Source of the DNA: Acanthochromis polyacanthus
Taxonomy: Eukaryota > Chordata > Actinopteri > Pomacentridae
NCBI RefSeq assembly: GCF_021347895.1
Contig: NC_067113.1
Coordinates: 43,811,474 to 43,875,473, forward strand
Reading direction: 5' to 3'
DNA: 64,000 nucleotides
The position numbers and the translations under genes were made by a program. The notes below the pieces were generated by a model that had not been told where the DNA came from, made no database searches, and saw only the letters and a program-made list of their open reading frames with translations. Positions within the stretch are counted from its first letter, which is position 1, and each line of letters starts with the position of its first letter. Shown here piece after piece: positions 38,336 to 47,829 of the stretch.

Positions 38336-38571
38336 TCTTAGCTAACACAATGTAGCATTAGAACACAGGAGTGATGGTTGCTGGAAATGTTCCTCTGTAC
38401 CCCCATGTATGTATTCTATTAAAGAATTCCAGCTCGAATAGTCAATTACCACACTAACAATGGCAAGATTGTATTTCTGATTCATTTAATGTTATCTTCA
38501 TTGAAAAAAACTGCTTTTCTTTCAAAAGTAAGGACATTTTTAAGTGACCCCAAACTTTGAGTGGTAGTTTC
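38336..38571 (-). mobile_element. Tc1/mariner-type MITE, truncated inverted copy
   Basis: Reverse complement of 30149-30511. Shared blocks are TTAGCTAACACAATGTAGCA, CAGGAGTGATGGTTGCTGG, TTTCTTTCAAAAGTAAGGAC and the end GTGACCCCAAACTTTGAGTG. One terminus is intact; the other is missing at the junction with the mariner-like fragment. Confidence 0.8.
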
Positions 38572-40250
38572 TTGCATGTTCCTGGTTTAGGTGTTTCACC
38601 AACTTACAGATGGTGGGAGGAATTGGTGTGATATTTGTTCTTTGTTGATGCAGTTGTGAAAATAATGAGTCTAAAGAATTCAGAAGGCCTTTTTTCATCA
38701 TCAGATTTATCCCTGCTGACATTTTCAGCATAGATAAAATGGAACTCTAGACTGTTTGGGTGGCTGAGCTCTGTGTGCTTTACAGAAGAGGAGCGGCGCC
38801 TTATTCAACAAAACGTCCATTTTTTTGTTGTAGATATTCTTTGCTGCCTTTTTTGCTGGTGGTGGCGATGGTTCAGTGCCTTTATTCGGTAAAAGTTTGA
38901 GACTTCTAATGAAGTACAATCCGCAAACTTTATTATAGGTACTAAAAGTAGTGTGAAAAGCAGTGCTGTTTGTGTGAGTGGGTGTTAGAGACGGAAATGG
39001 AAATATTGGGCAATGACTTGGGGTCAATTTTACCCCTTTAGGGACAGTTTTTGGGAGCATTCTGACATTTCTAAGGACATTTGTGCTCTTTTTGCTATTG
39101 CTATAAGTTATTATGCAGGTTCGTGCCATTCTTTCACCATTGTGCATCATTTTGTTCAGCGAAAAGTTGCTGAAGAGGTGAAATGAAGCTGAATGATCCA
39201 GCTTGTAAACAGTCAATATGTAACCATGTAGCGTGTTGACTGAAGCATGATATCTGAGGACAACCTATGTGCTTTATAAATCATTCAGTAAATCATGTCT
39301 TATTTAACTCTGAACTGCAGTAAATATTGAGGTTTGCATAATGCCAGAGCTTCAAAGAATATTGTTCTGCGCTGAATTGATTAGTCAATGTGCAACATCT
39401 AGATGGAAGTGGAAAAGAAAAGGAGGGAGAGCGTAAGAGGGTAGATGGGAAATTCAGAAAACACAGGAGATAAAGAGAAACGAGCAAACACACAAAGCAA
39501 GAGCACAAACACGCCCGCTGACAGTCATTTTCACTGTATCTCCAGCTAACAATCCTTATAATCGTCCAGTCCTCAGAAATCTGTTGGATCAAAGTATCAC
39601 TCTCTCAAACCTTGCTGTTGTTCACCACCCAGAGAAGAAACGCATCAAAGCTTATGTGTGAATGTAATGTATGTGCATTTTGTGTGTGTTCCCCCTCTCT
39701 CCTTGTCCTTCCTACCCCACCACTTCCTCTTCAGACCTGCTTGTAGCATGATACAGCAAAAATGCAAAACACCTCCAATGATTCCTTTCTTCCCCCCTCC
39801 TCCTTTCTCTGCTCCACTTTCTGCAGCTCCACACTTTCTCCATTCAAACCAGCTGCTTTTCTGCCCTGCAACAGAGAAACTCAGGGCTGAGCAGTTCTGC
39901 TGAATTTATTCACAATCACGATGGTGTCTGCTAAACTCTATTTATAGCCGTCTTCCCTAACTGTACTGTAAACCTGCATAGAAATCCTCATGTGTGGGTG
40001 TTTGTGCTTGCCGTCTTGTGTGCGTACACGTGGTCGTATGGGAGTAGGTTTCCAGAGAGATGCAGGAGATACATCGCCTTTAAAGATTCAGAATACATGC
40101 ATTTACACTCCTGCTCAATAAAAACACACCAAAAAGTAGACTTTTATTTTTATAGTATAAGTACTGCTAATGGATGCGAAAATGAAACCGACAGAGATCA
40201 TTTCTTCTACTTTTTTCCATCATCACTGGGTCATTTCTTACAGAAAAAAT
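38572..40250. other. Intergenic, no gene seen
   Basis: About 1.7 kb. The minus-strand frame 38725-39216 is open for 163 codons but has no recognised domain or strong codon bias. I treat it as chance. Confidence 0.4.
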
Positions 40251-41245
40251 TAGTGCTGTCCGATAATGTCTTTTTTTTGCCAATAACCGATGTGCTGATA
40301 TCATCCAATTCTCGATTTCTGATTCCGATATCAACCAATACCGATAAATGTGGGCAATTTAACTAATTTTAGGTAGCATCACATGTCTTCTGTCGTGGAA
40401 TTAAAGGCATTATGGAGGATGTTTTTGTTGTTTAATTTGTCTGATTCACATAAAATGAATACTGACCTTTAGTGGACTTGTATTTATGGTCTCTAAAAGA
40501 ATTAAAAAAAAAAAAAAAAACTGTGGACATGGCAGGACCTGAAAAACATCAGCCAATCAATGCGCTCAGACCGAGGCGTTTGCTTTGCTCCCTTTCCTGT
40601 CAATCAAAAATCTTCCGGCTCAGGCCTAGTTACGTAGATTACGTACGCCTTGGACTTACGTGTTTTGTGTATGTGTTGCTTTGGTATAGCTTCGTAGTTA
40701 GCTGGCGACTTGTTTTGCTCATCTTTTTTTACATAATGGCAGATAAAGATCCAGGGGGACCCAGCCGTAAAAGACAACTTAACGAGTGCTACGCAAGTTT
40801 CTGGAGGGGGGCGTTTCTTCGTAAATGTTAAGAGGGGGGAGGTTAGAGGGGGTGAGGGAGAGGTTGTACGTGCGCATGTGCATGCTACGTTCAAAGTCGT
40901 AGGAAATTATATCTCCTCTAATGCCTTTAACACATCATGCCTAATTTTATTGTGATGCCCCATTGAATGCATTCTCAAATGCAACAAAGGCTTTCCAAAT
41001 GTAAACATTGCCTGCGCAAAATAAGAAAACGACTTCAGCTTAAGTTATGGAAAAAATGTCATTAAAAAAAACAAAACAAAACAACCCTTCACACTCTGCC
41101 TCTCTCTTTCTCCCCCTATGATTCTATTAAAATGTGGCAACTATACTGTACAATTTTGAAGGAATTATTTTATCAGTTTTCACTGTAGGCCAAAAAAAAA
41201 CCCCGATAACAATATTGACTGATAACCACTGTTATTCCAATATCC
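40251..41245. mobile_element. hAT-like non-autonomous element interrupted by a MITE
   Basis: The left end TAGTGCTGTCCGATAATG followed by GCCAATAACCGATGTGCTGA and GATTCCGATATCAACCAATA matches the TAGTGCTGTCCGATA-type fish elements rich in CCGATA words. The right side has AACCCCGATAACAATATTGA and GATAACCACTG. The ends are diverged and no 8-bp duplication was found. The copy is split by the element at 40401-40930. Confidence 0.55.
40401..40930. mobile_element. MITE with TTAAAGGCATTA termini and promoter-like interior
   Basis: Perfect 12-bp inverted ends TTAAAGGCATTA (40401-40412) and TAATGCCTTTAA (40919-40930), continuing imperfectly as GGAGGAT/ATCTCCTC. The terminal TTAA may be target duplication. 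The interior is GC-richer, with a CCAAT box (CAGCCAATCAATGCG, near 40550), an ATG at 40737 that opens a 31-codon frame starting MADKDPGGPSRKRQ, and a poly-A run (40503-40520). No transposase. The mixture of promoter-like DNA and a short Arg/Lys-bearing frame suggests capture of a gene 5' end or remains of its parent transposon. Confidence 0.7.
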
Positions 41246-42253
41246 CCAGAACAATGTAAATATGAATTGTGAGCTTATCCAAGCTCTGAATCTAAAGAGA
41301 AAAACCTAATTACATCCATAAATATTCCATTATATTTTGAACTCTCACCCCGTGCTTGATTCTTGTGTATCCCTTTAATTAAACAAAGATGTTTCCACTA
41401 TAAATTGATGCAGAAAAGGCACAAATTGGTGCATAAAAATGCAGGAAATGAGCCCTTTGATGCTCTGGCTGTAGCCCCCCAATATTAAAATGAAACCCAT
41501 GTACATGGTTCTAATCACAGTGTGTGTGGTATTTACTGTATGCATGTGTAAATTGCACAAGAGGGCTTCTGTGTGCCAGACTTGGTCATGCATAATATAA
41601 ATCCCCGGGTCTTGTCTGCGCTAACGCACTGTGATTGGGCATAATTGATTAAATGGTTATAATATGATAATCTACCATTATACATGCAATCTATAACTCT
41701 GTGTGTAACTCTGTGTGTGTAGGTGTGTGTTTGTTCTGCATGTGTGCTCGTGCAAATGTAATGACTTGTAAGTGGATGCAGGTCTGAATGTGTGCCATCG
41801 GTATGTGTGTGTGCACACAGGGCGGGCTGATGTATTTCTGTCCAATTAGCCAGTGACCCAATTCTCTCTGGCTGTCTCAGAGTCATTCTGCGGTTGTAAT
41901 GGATTCACTCTATCATCATATTCCATCTCCCTGTCTGCATTACAGTGGAACACCACTCAATTTAACTCGCACGTGACGTTCCTCTAACCAAGGACAGTTC
42001 AATCAATATCAGTGAACATGACACCGCTCTCCCCCGCAAGACGTCTCACAAAGCCTCCAGTTTGCTTCTGATCCACTGATATTGACATGTTTTCTGTTTT
42101 CCTAGATGTTTCTGCTCCTGTCACGTTTTTTTTTCACTGTGAGCTCATTTTTTCTTGCAACGTAAAGTCTGGCACATGATCTAAGCAAACAGCACAACCA
42201 TGGCTAGAAGTAAAGAAGACTCAGAAAGGTCTTTAGTGCAGAAAAATAAAGCT
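41246..42253. other. Intergenic, no gene seen
   Basis: Contains imperfect GT-rich DNA at 41695-41740 and a TAATTGATTAAATGG-containing AT-rich block near 41643. No exon recognised. Confidence 0.35.
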
Positions 42254-42762
42254 ATAATGCCTACGGTTGGGACTTTAATGCGTCAGTTTTGATCGATTAA
42301 TCACAGAAAAAATAACGCATTAACAAAAATAACGCATTTTATCACACCTTTCTCAGTTCCCTAATTTGTGACATGCTGGTAACACTGATGCACACTCCAG
42401 GACAGTAGGTGGCAATAATGAACCTAAAGTCTGTTTGTCAGCCGTGAAGACGATGCATCGGACACACTGATGTCAGCCACAAGAAAGTTTAGTAAACAGT
42501 GAAGGAAGACAAGACCACATTAAGCTTGTTGGGCGAAAAGTTTTCTTATATCTTCTCGATGACAGCTTGGATAAATGGTTGTACAGTGAACCCTCGTTTA
42601 TCACGGGGGTTACGTTCCAAAAAGAACCCGCGATAGGCGAAATCCGTGAAGTAGTCAGCTTTATTTTTTACAGTTATTATACAATACTGCACTTGGGGGA
42701 GCGCTGCAGCTGCAGCCAGATGGACTCCGCGGCGGTACTCTTGCCTCAGAGAGCGGGCCAGC

Positions 42763-43344
42763 TAGCCTAGCCATGCTACACCCATGTTTCTGACGGCACA
42801 AGGGTCTAGGGAAGCTCGACAGGGAGGGAGGCGGGCTAAAAGGTTGTCTATCAAATCCCTCTGCAGCAATTGGGTAGGTATACAACCAATCAACGCAACG
42901 AATAGGCTGACGTAGTTCCGAGAGCACCGGCGGATTGTGGCTAATTCCCATTAGCTTCCCAACCAGCGGAGCCGCGGAGCCAACTGGTATATTAAGGATT
43001 TGCCATATCCCGTCGGCATACGTCCAAATACGTCTTTCTTCTCAATGAAACACTTCAGTGCCGTCCGTTGTTTATCTTTCAAGTTGAATTTAGCTTCAAA
43101 TCTTTAAGGGCTATGGCCAAAGCCGAGTCGAAAGATAACTGTTTATTGTGCACTGGTTGTTTCTGTCAGAATCGTCACGCCTCTGTCGTCACTTCGTTAC
43201 GCCCGCCTTCCGACTCTACACTTCATGGTGATTGGTCCGGCCAGTTTTAGGAGAATCCAGCCTCGAGCCTTATGGAGGGTAACTAGACCCTCCCTGGCAG
43301 AGAATTAAATTCGTTGCCGTGGGTTGTCTAGCGAGGCTAGACTA
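42763..43344. mobile_element. Non-autonomous DNA element nested in the Tigger-like copy
   Basis: The left end TAGCCTAGCCATGCTACACC and the right end, read inward, TAGTCTAGCCTCGCTAGACA are related inverted repeats. Further in, GACAGGGAGGGAGG on the left mirrors CCAGGGAGGGTCTAG on the right. A CTA on both sides could be a 3-bp target duplication as in PIF/Harbinger, but this is weak. The GC-rich interior has no recognised coding region. Confidence 0.55.
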
Positions 43345-43531
43345 CGGACCGGCTGAATCAATTGAAGCAGTCGGGGGTGGGGAAGGCTCGTGCCTGCGCT
43401 CTTCTCCTGGGGAACGTGGCTGCGGTGGCCAGAGACAACTGGGGACCATGTCCACTGTCCGGTTGACGGCGGGGAAAAAGAATAAGGCTGCTCCGTCGGC
43501 TCCGTCTTTCAGGGTGTCTCACTACACCCTG

Positions 43532-43825
43532 CTGTGGATCAGGTGACAGAGCGGGTTGTCCAACGATCGAAGGGTCGGCGGTTCGATTCCCACTCTCGCC
43601 TGTGCTGCATACCGAAGTTTCCTTGGGCAAGATTCTGAACCCTGAATTGCCTACCAGTGACTGTTCCACTGGTGTATGAATGTATATTGACTGATGTTGC
43701 AGGTTGATTAGCAACCTACACATTAGTGTGTGTCTGGGTGAATGGGAGAAATTGTTGTAAAAGCGCTTTGAGTACTCTGATGAGTAGAAAAGCGCTATAT
43801 AAGAGCAAGTCCATTTACCATTTAC
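43532..43825 (+). mobile_element. tRNA-derived SINE with L2-type tail
   Basis: A B-box GGTTCGATTCC is exact at 43580-43590; an A-box-like TGACAGAGCGG lies about 33 bases upstream. The body CCTTGGGCAAGATTCTGAAC and the tail AAGCGCTTTGAGTACTCTG followed by AAAAGCGCTATATAAG are classic for teleost SINEs that borrow an L2-type LINE 3' end. It ends at CCATTTACCATTTAC. It is not a functional tRNA gene: no cloverleaf follows the promoter boxes. Confidence 0.85.
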
Positions 43826-44030
43826 ATGGAGACCAAGGAGAGAAATGATCCAGCGCTCCACAGCAGGCAGCGCTGGCCTGTGTGGCAGAGGAGACGAGGC
43901 GCGGAGACTGTTCACGTTAGTCAGTCCCTTAGCCAATCAGGATGCAGAACACAGTGCACTGTTTAAAAAAAGCATAAAAAAATGCACTAAAAAAAATCCG
44001 TGAAACGTGTTATAGTGAGGGTTCACTGTA

Positions 44031-44237
44031 TTTATATAGCGCTTTACATGATATGTCACATTCACACACTGATGGCGGAAGCTGCCATGCAAGGCGCTAA
44101 CCACGACCCATCAGGAGCAATTAGGGGTTAGGTGCTTGCTCAGGGACACCTCGACATGAGCACCACGGGCCGAGGATCAAACCGGCAACCTTCCAGTTAC
44201 AAGACGGCCACTCTACCCACTGAGCCATGCCACCCCA
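44031..44237 (-). mobile_element. tRNA-derived SINE, tail split by the Tigger-like insertion
   Basis: On the minus strand the head reads a GGCTCAGTGGG A-box (plus-strand 44216-44226) and a GGTTTGATCCT B-box (plus-strand 44173-44183). The body TCCCTGAGCAAGCACCTAAC and the tail AAAGCGCTATATAAA follow, reaching the Tigger-like boundary. The continuation of the tail (TACAACCATTTATCC on the minus strand) is found across the insertion at about 42567-42583. The SINE was therefore already present when the Tigger-like element arrived. Confidence 0.8.
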
Positions 44238-44247
44238 AAATAAAAGC

Positions 44248-44417
44248 ATGATTGTGTGCAAATTATGCAGCAAAGATTTTTTTTCTTTATCACCGTAGCA
44301 TTTCACCTCAATGTAAACCATGTTGCTCTTAGCACCAGAGCTAACGTTAACTACAACAGTCCTGGTACTGGCAAACAGTGCAGCCATCCCATAATGGACC
44401 ACTTTAGAAGACACTGA
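44248..44417 (+). pseudogene. hAT/ZBED transposase remnant (BED-type zinc finger)
   Basis: ATG at 44248 opens MIVCKLCSKD, giving the C-x2-C half of a BED-type finger. The frame then breaks at a run of eight T (44277-44284), where it meets TAG. In the next frame the sequence resumes with FHLNVNH, an H-x4-H half, and a PIMDHFRRH stretch reminiscent of the linker after the BED finger in hAT transposases, ending at TGA 44415-44417. No catalytic domain remains. It sits where a transposase N-terminus would be expected inside the hAT-type element. Confidence 0.6.
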
Positions 44418-44689
44418 AAGTGCTGGAGTTTACAAAAAGTCTGAAAATATTGAATATAATCACGATAATTGCACTTTGAGTTTGCAGTAAAATAAAATGA
44501 AACGAAACATTTTTGTTGTTCATGTATGTCTATTCATCGATCCATTCATCACATAAAATTTATTTGAATTGAAAAAGTTTGCATATTGTGTCAAATATTG
44601 CTATTTAACAAAATGTGATTAATCACGATTAATTACAAACAAAGCCTCTAATTAATTAGATTAATTTTTTACTCACCACTAATAATGCC

Positions 44690-46287
44690 AGATGTCTTTT
44701 TTTTTTTTTAAAGTTGAATTTCTTTGATTATTCATCTTACAAAACATTAATGAACATGGAAGTGTGTGCCTACATGTTGTCAGTACTAGAGAGATGATGG
44801 CTGTACCTACTGTAGATGTTTTACTATTTAGATTTTTAATTTGCTTCCATACTCCCCTTGTTAGCACAGCCTGCAGTTCAACAGAGAAATCCCCAAATTT
44901 TTGTCGGGTGATTGCTGGTTGCAGCTGTGTTATCAACAGCTTCACGCTTGCACCGAAGAACACACATAATGGATTGGAACAAAAGATTTATTGCAGTTTT
45001 TTTAAAAATAAGACATGTACAATAAAGTGATTTTGATAAAACACCACGATTTAGAATCTTTTGTCACAAATGTGTAATTCAAGGAGTGTTGGAAATACAT
45101 CAATTCTTTATGATTTTACAGATTTAGGCTCTAATTAATGGTGTCAGTTTGGCTATTTTTGAAGACAGCATGCATTTCAAAGCTGATGTTGTGTTTTGGA
45201 TTTGGATAAAGATGCTGTTATGTCCATCCTGAGAGCTTCAGACACAACACCTTATCTCAAATAGATGCTAAATAAAGAGTCCAAGTGAGTCGTTTGTCCT
45301 GCTTTTTCAGTGCTTTATTCACATTAGTCCAATTTTCCCTTCAAACCATGTAGAGCAGCTTTAATCTTATTGCACTTTATTGCATAGCAGCAATCATTCG
45401 AGCCAGACTATATACCTGTATTTACTGTGCTTTTTTCCCTCAGTTATATTTACCATAATTTCCAATTAATTTCAGCTTATCTCTATATTACACTTAATAC
45501 CCTGGGGATTCAGTGTTAAGCCACTGCTCTTTCTCCTCAGACTGTTGTTCATTAACAGAAAGTGACTTGTCTTTCTCCTAATGAAGGGCTTTGGAAAACA
45601 CATCCGAGTACTTTATATTACCGAACTTTGATGTACGCAGTGTACTAGCTTAACTTTACAGTGGGGATGAGTATAAAAAAAGGTGTATATTTCTTATCAC
45701 ATAGATAAAAAAATGCTTTCCTTCAGAATAAATACAACTCCTGTGATTTACTATTCCTTACAGCCTCCTTATCTCCCTGCAGGAACCAGAAAGGGGAGCT
45801 GATGTCAGCACCATGACAGTGCAGCTGACACCGACTACCTCTTCACACTGCAGCACAATTTTCCTACACCATTTAAATTCGATGTGTTAGTGGCTTTACT
45901 GCATTTTTTCCTGACTTAATGTGTGGGTGCACAACACGATGCCACCCTCCACATGAGTGCAGAACAGCTAAAAAAAAAAAAAAATCTTGCATGCTACTTC
46001 AAATGATGGCATCTAATTACACATCCACTGCTGAGCCACATATCCGTTAGATCCTCGCAGGGCATTTCTAACTTGCAGGCTTCTTGTAGTTTCTATGGCT
46101 GCGGTACTTTTTCTATTGCTGTGCTGCATTTTTGGTGTGTTAGTTTCCTCCTCTTTGAATGTGGCTTTTGTAAACCACCTGTGACTGTCCAGCTGTTATA
46201 TAAGATCATGCTTGTGCTATGTGAAGGACGGACTTATGTAATTGATTCTTAAAGAGACACAACCTGAACATGCTTTTAGACTTGTTA
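44690..46287. other. Intergenic, no gene seen
   Basis: AT-rich with short poly-T/poly-A runs (44698-44711, 45971-45984). Overlapping opposite-strand frames at 44679-45030 are not recognised. Confidence 0.4.
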
Positions 46288-46289
46288 TA

Positions 46290-47827
46290 CAGTCATGGAA
46301 AACATGATTAGACCACCCTTGTTTTCTTCAATTTCTTGTTCATTTTAATGCCTGGTACCACTAAAGGTACATTTGTTTGGACAAATATAATGATAACAAT
46401 GAAAGTAGCTCATAAATGTTAAATTTAAGAGTTGATATCAAGACATTTTCCATGGTTCTTTCATCAGTAGCTATGGCATTGTACTACCAAAAACAGCTTT
46501 TATGATTCCATATTTTCTTTTCTGTCTGTTTTAGTCTCATGATCCACACAGGAGTTAGTACTGATTCATAACCATTGTTTCTGATGACTGCAGCCATGCG
46601 TCTAGGCATGCTCTCCACCAGCTTCTGACATTGTTCTGCTATCACAGCAGTCCATTCCTGTTGCACAAATTCAAACAAATGTGCTTTATTTTTGGGCTTG
46701 TGGTTCTCCATTTTGCGTTAATTTTCCACTGGTTTTCAATTGGATTTAGATCTGGTGATTGAGCAGTCAAGGCATGGTTCCAATGTTCTGGTTCTCCATC
46801 CAGGCTTTAACTGACCTTGCCGTGTGACAAGGATCATTGTCTTGTTGGAAAATCCAGTCATTGGAGGCAGGAAAGAGTTTTCCAGCTGATGGAAGAAAAC
46901 TGTTTTAAAGAGTAGTCCTGTACATGCTGCTTCATTTGTCCTGTTCCACCCAAACTGAAACAACCCCGGATGGTCACTGATCCACCCCCATGTTTTACTG
47001 TAGGGGCAAACGGTCTGGTTTGTAGCTTCTCCAGGCTTCCTCCTAACCAGTAAGTTGGATGGAGTGGGCATCAACTGAAAACTGGATTCATCCCTGAAGA
47101 GAACCTTAGCCCAATCATCAACAGTCCAATCGTTGCGATCCCAGCAAAGAGTAGCCGGGCTTTCCTCTGCCTTTCGTTGATGAAGGGCTTCTTCCGTGCC
47201 CTGTGTGACTTCAGACCAGCTTCAAGAAGTCGATTTTGAACTGTCCTTACCGAAGAAGTCACATTTCTCCACAGTGTCCACTCATTTTTGAGGTCTCTGG
47301 AGGTCTAAAGATGGTTCCTGACACAGGACCGGATGAGTGATGGTCATCTGGTGGTAGAAAGACGTTTCCTGTGGAGACCAGCTAGCAGTTTGGTAGAACC
47401 ATGTTCAGCTTGTTTTTTCTTGGTGTAATGAACGGCTATCTTGGAGAGCCTCATATTTTTCGCTACCCGTCTCTCACTCAAGCCAATTTCCAGCAGTGCC
47501 AAGATGCCTGCCTTTGTGGCTTCACATAATTCTTTAGTTTTAGGCATTATGTAAGAGCTAGCAATTTCTGAGTTGTGCTACGACTTGAATGTCAGCAGGA
47601 AACCACTCTAGGCCTTTGAATGTGCAGTGCTGCTAATGACAAGAAATGTCCTATCCTGGGAATACAATTAAGCATGTCAAATAGGGCATAAAGTATGATG
47701 GAATCAGCTGCATTTTTTTGTCATGTTCGTTGCACTCTTCAGGTAATATACCTTTAGTGGTATCAGGCATTGAAATGAACAAGAAGTTGAAGAAAGCAAG
47801 AGTGGTCTAATATTTTTTCCATGACTG
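46290..47827 (-). mobile_element. Tc1-like transposon, near full length, inactive
   Basis: It is bounded by TA on both sides (46288-46289 and 47828-47829). Terminal inverted repeats of roughly 85 bp share CAGTCATGGAAAA, TTAGACCAC, TTCTTGTTCATTT and ATACCACTAAAGGTA. Its length (1,538 bp) is close to that of intact fish Tc1 elements. The transposase lies on the minus strand but is broken, so the copy is immobile on its own. The TIR similarity suggests a moderately recent insertion. Confidence 0.92.
46484..47547 (-). pseudogene. Tc1 transposase pseudogene
   Basis: From the 5' end on the minus strand, 47547-47344 starts MPKTKELCEA and contains the N-terminal helix-turn-helix region (LLEIGLSERRVAKNMRLSKI). 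After a break, 47262-47071 carries SVRTVQNRLLEAGLKSHRAR and PFINERQRKAR, the second DNA-binding part, and runs into the first DDE block before another frameshift. The DDE core is scattered over frames in 47074-46736. The C-terminal part is recognisable in 46711-46484 (QQEW, CQKLVESMPRRMAAVI). Several stops and shifts make it inactive. Confidence 0.9.
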
Positions 47828-47829
47828 TA

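Larger units (their letters stand above)
42584..44028. mobile_element. Tigger/pogo-like non-autonomous element
   Basis: The ends CAGTGAACCCTCGTTTATCA and GTGAGGGTTCACTG are inverted repeats (12 bp exact, then partial), with TA on each side (42582-42583 and 44029-44030). The first 80 bases (GGGGTTACGTTCC, AACCCGCGATAGGCG, AAATCCGTGAAGTAGTCAGC) match a common fish mariner/Tigger-like family. It encodes no transposase because its interior is occupied by other insertions (42763-43344 and 43532-43825). It lies within the tail of the SINE at 44031-44237. Confidence 0.78.
42254..44689 (+). mobile_element. hAT-type transposon remnant with 8-bp target duplication, host of nested insertions
   Basis: A perfect 8-bp direct repeat ATAATGCC at 42254-42261 and 44682-44689 flanks the element, the duplication size of hAT. 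The left end is TACGGTTGGGACTTTAATG; the right end, read inward, is TAGTGGTGAGTAAAAAATTA followed by CTAATTAATTAGAGGC and ATTAATCGTGATTAATCAC. These are typical of fish hAT elements rich in ATTAATCG words. A decayed BED-type zinc-finger segment (44248-44417) supports hAT/ZBED ancestry. The body has since been invaded by a SINE (44031-44237), a Tigger-like element (42584-44028) and, inside that, two more insertions. Confidence 0.8.

Noticed and set aside
38725..39216. 163-codon minus-strand open frame
   Set aside because: No recognisable domain, no GC or codon contrast with its surroundings; most likely chance.
43580..43590. Exact tRNA B-box, possible tRNA gene
   Set aside because: The surrounding sequence is a SINE with an L2-type tail; no anticodon arm or acceptor stem can be folded by eye.
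44173..44227. Minus-strand A and B boxes, possible tRNA gene
   Set aside because: Part of a SINE whose body and AAAGCGCTATATAAA tail are present; the boxes are diverged.
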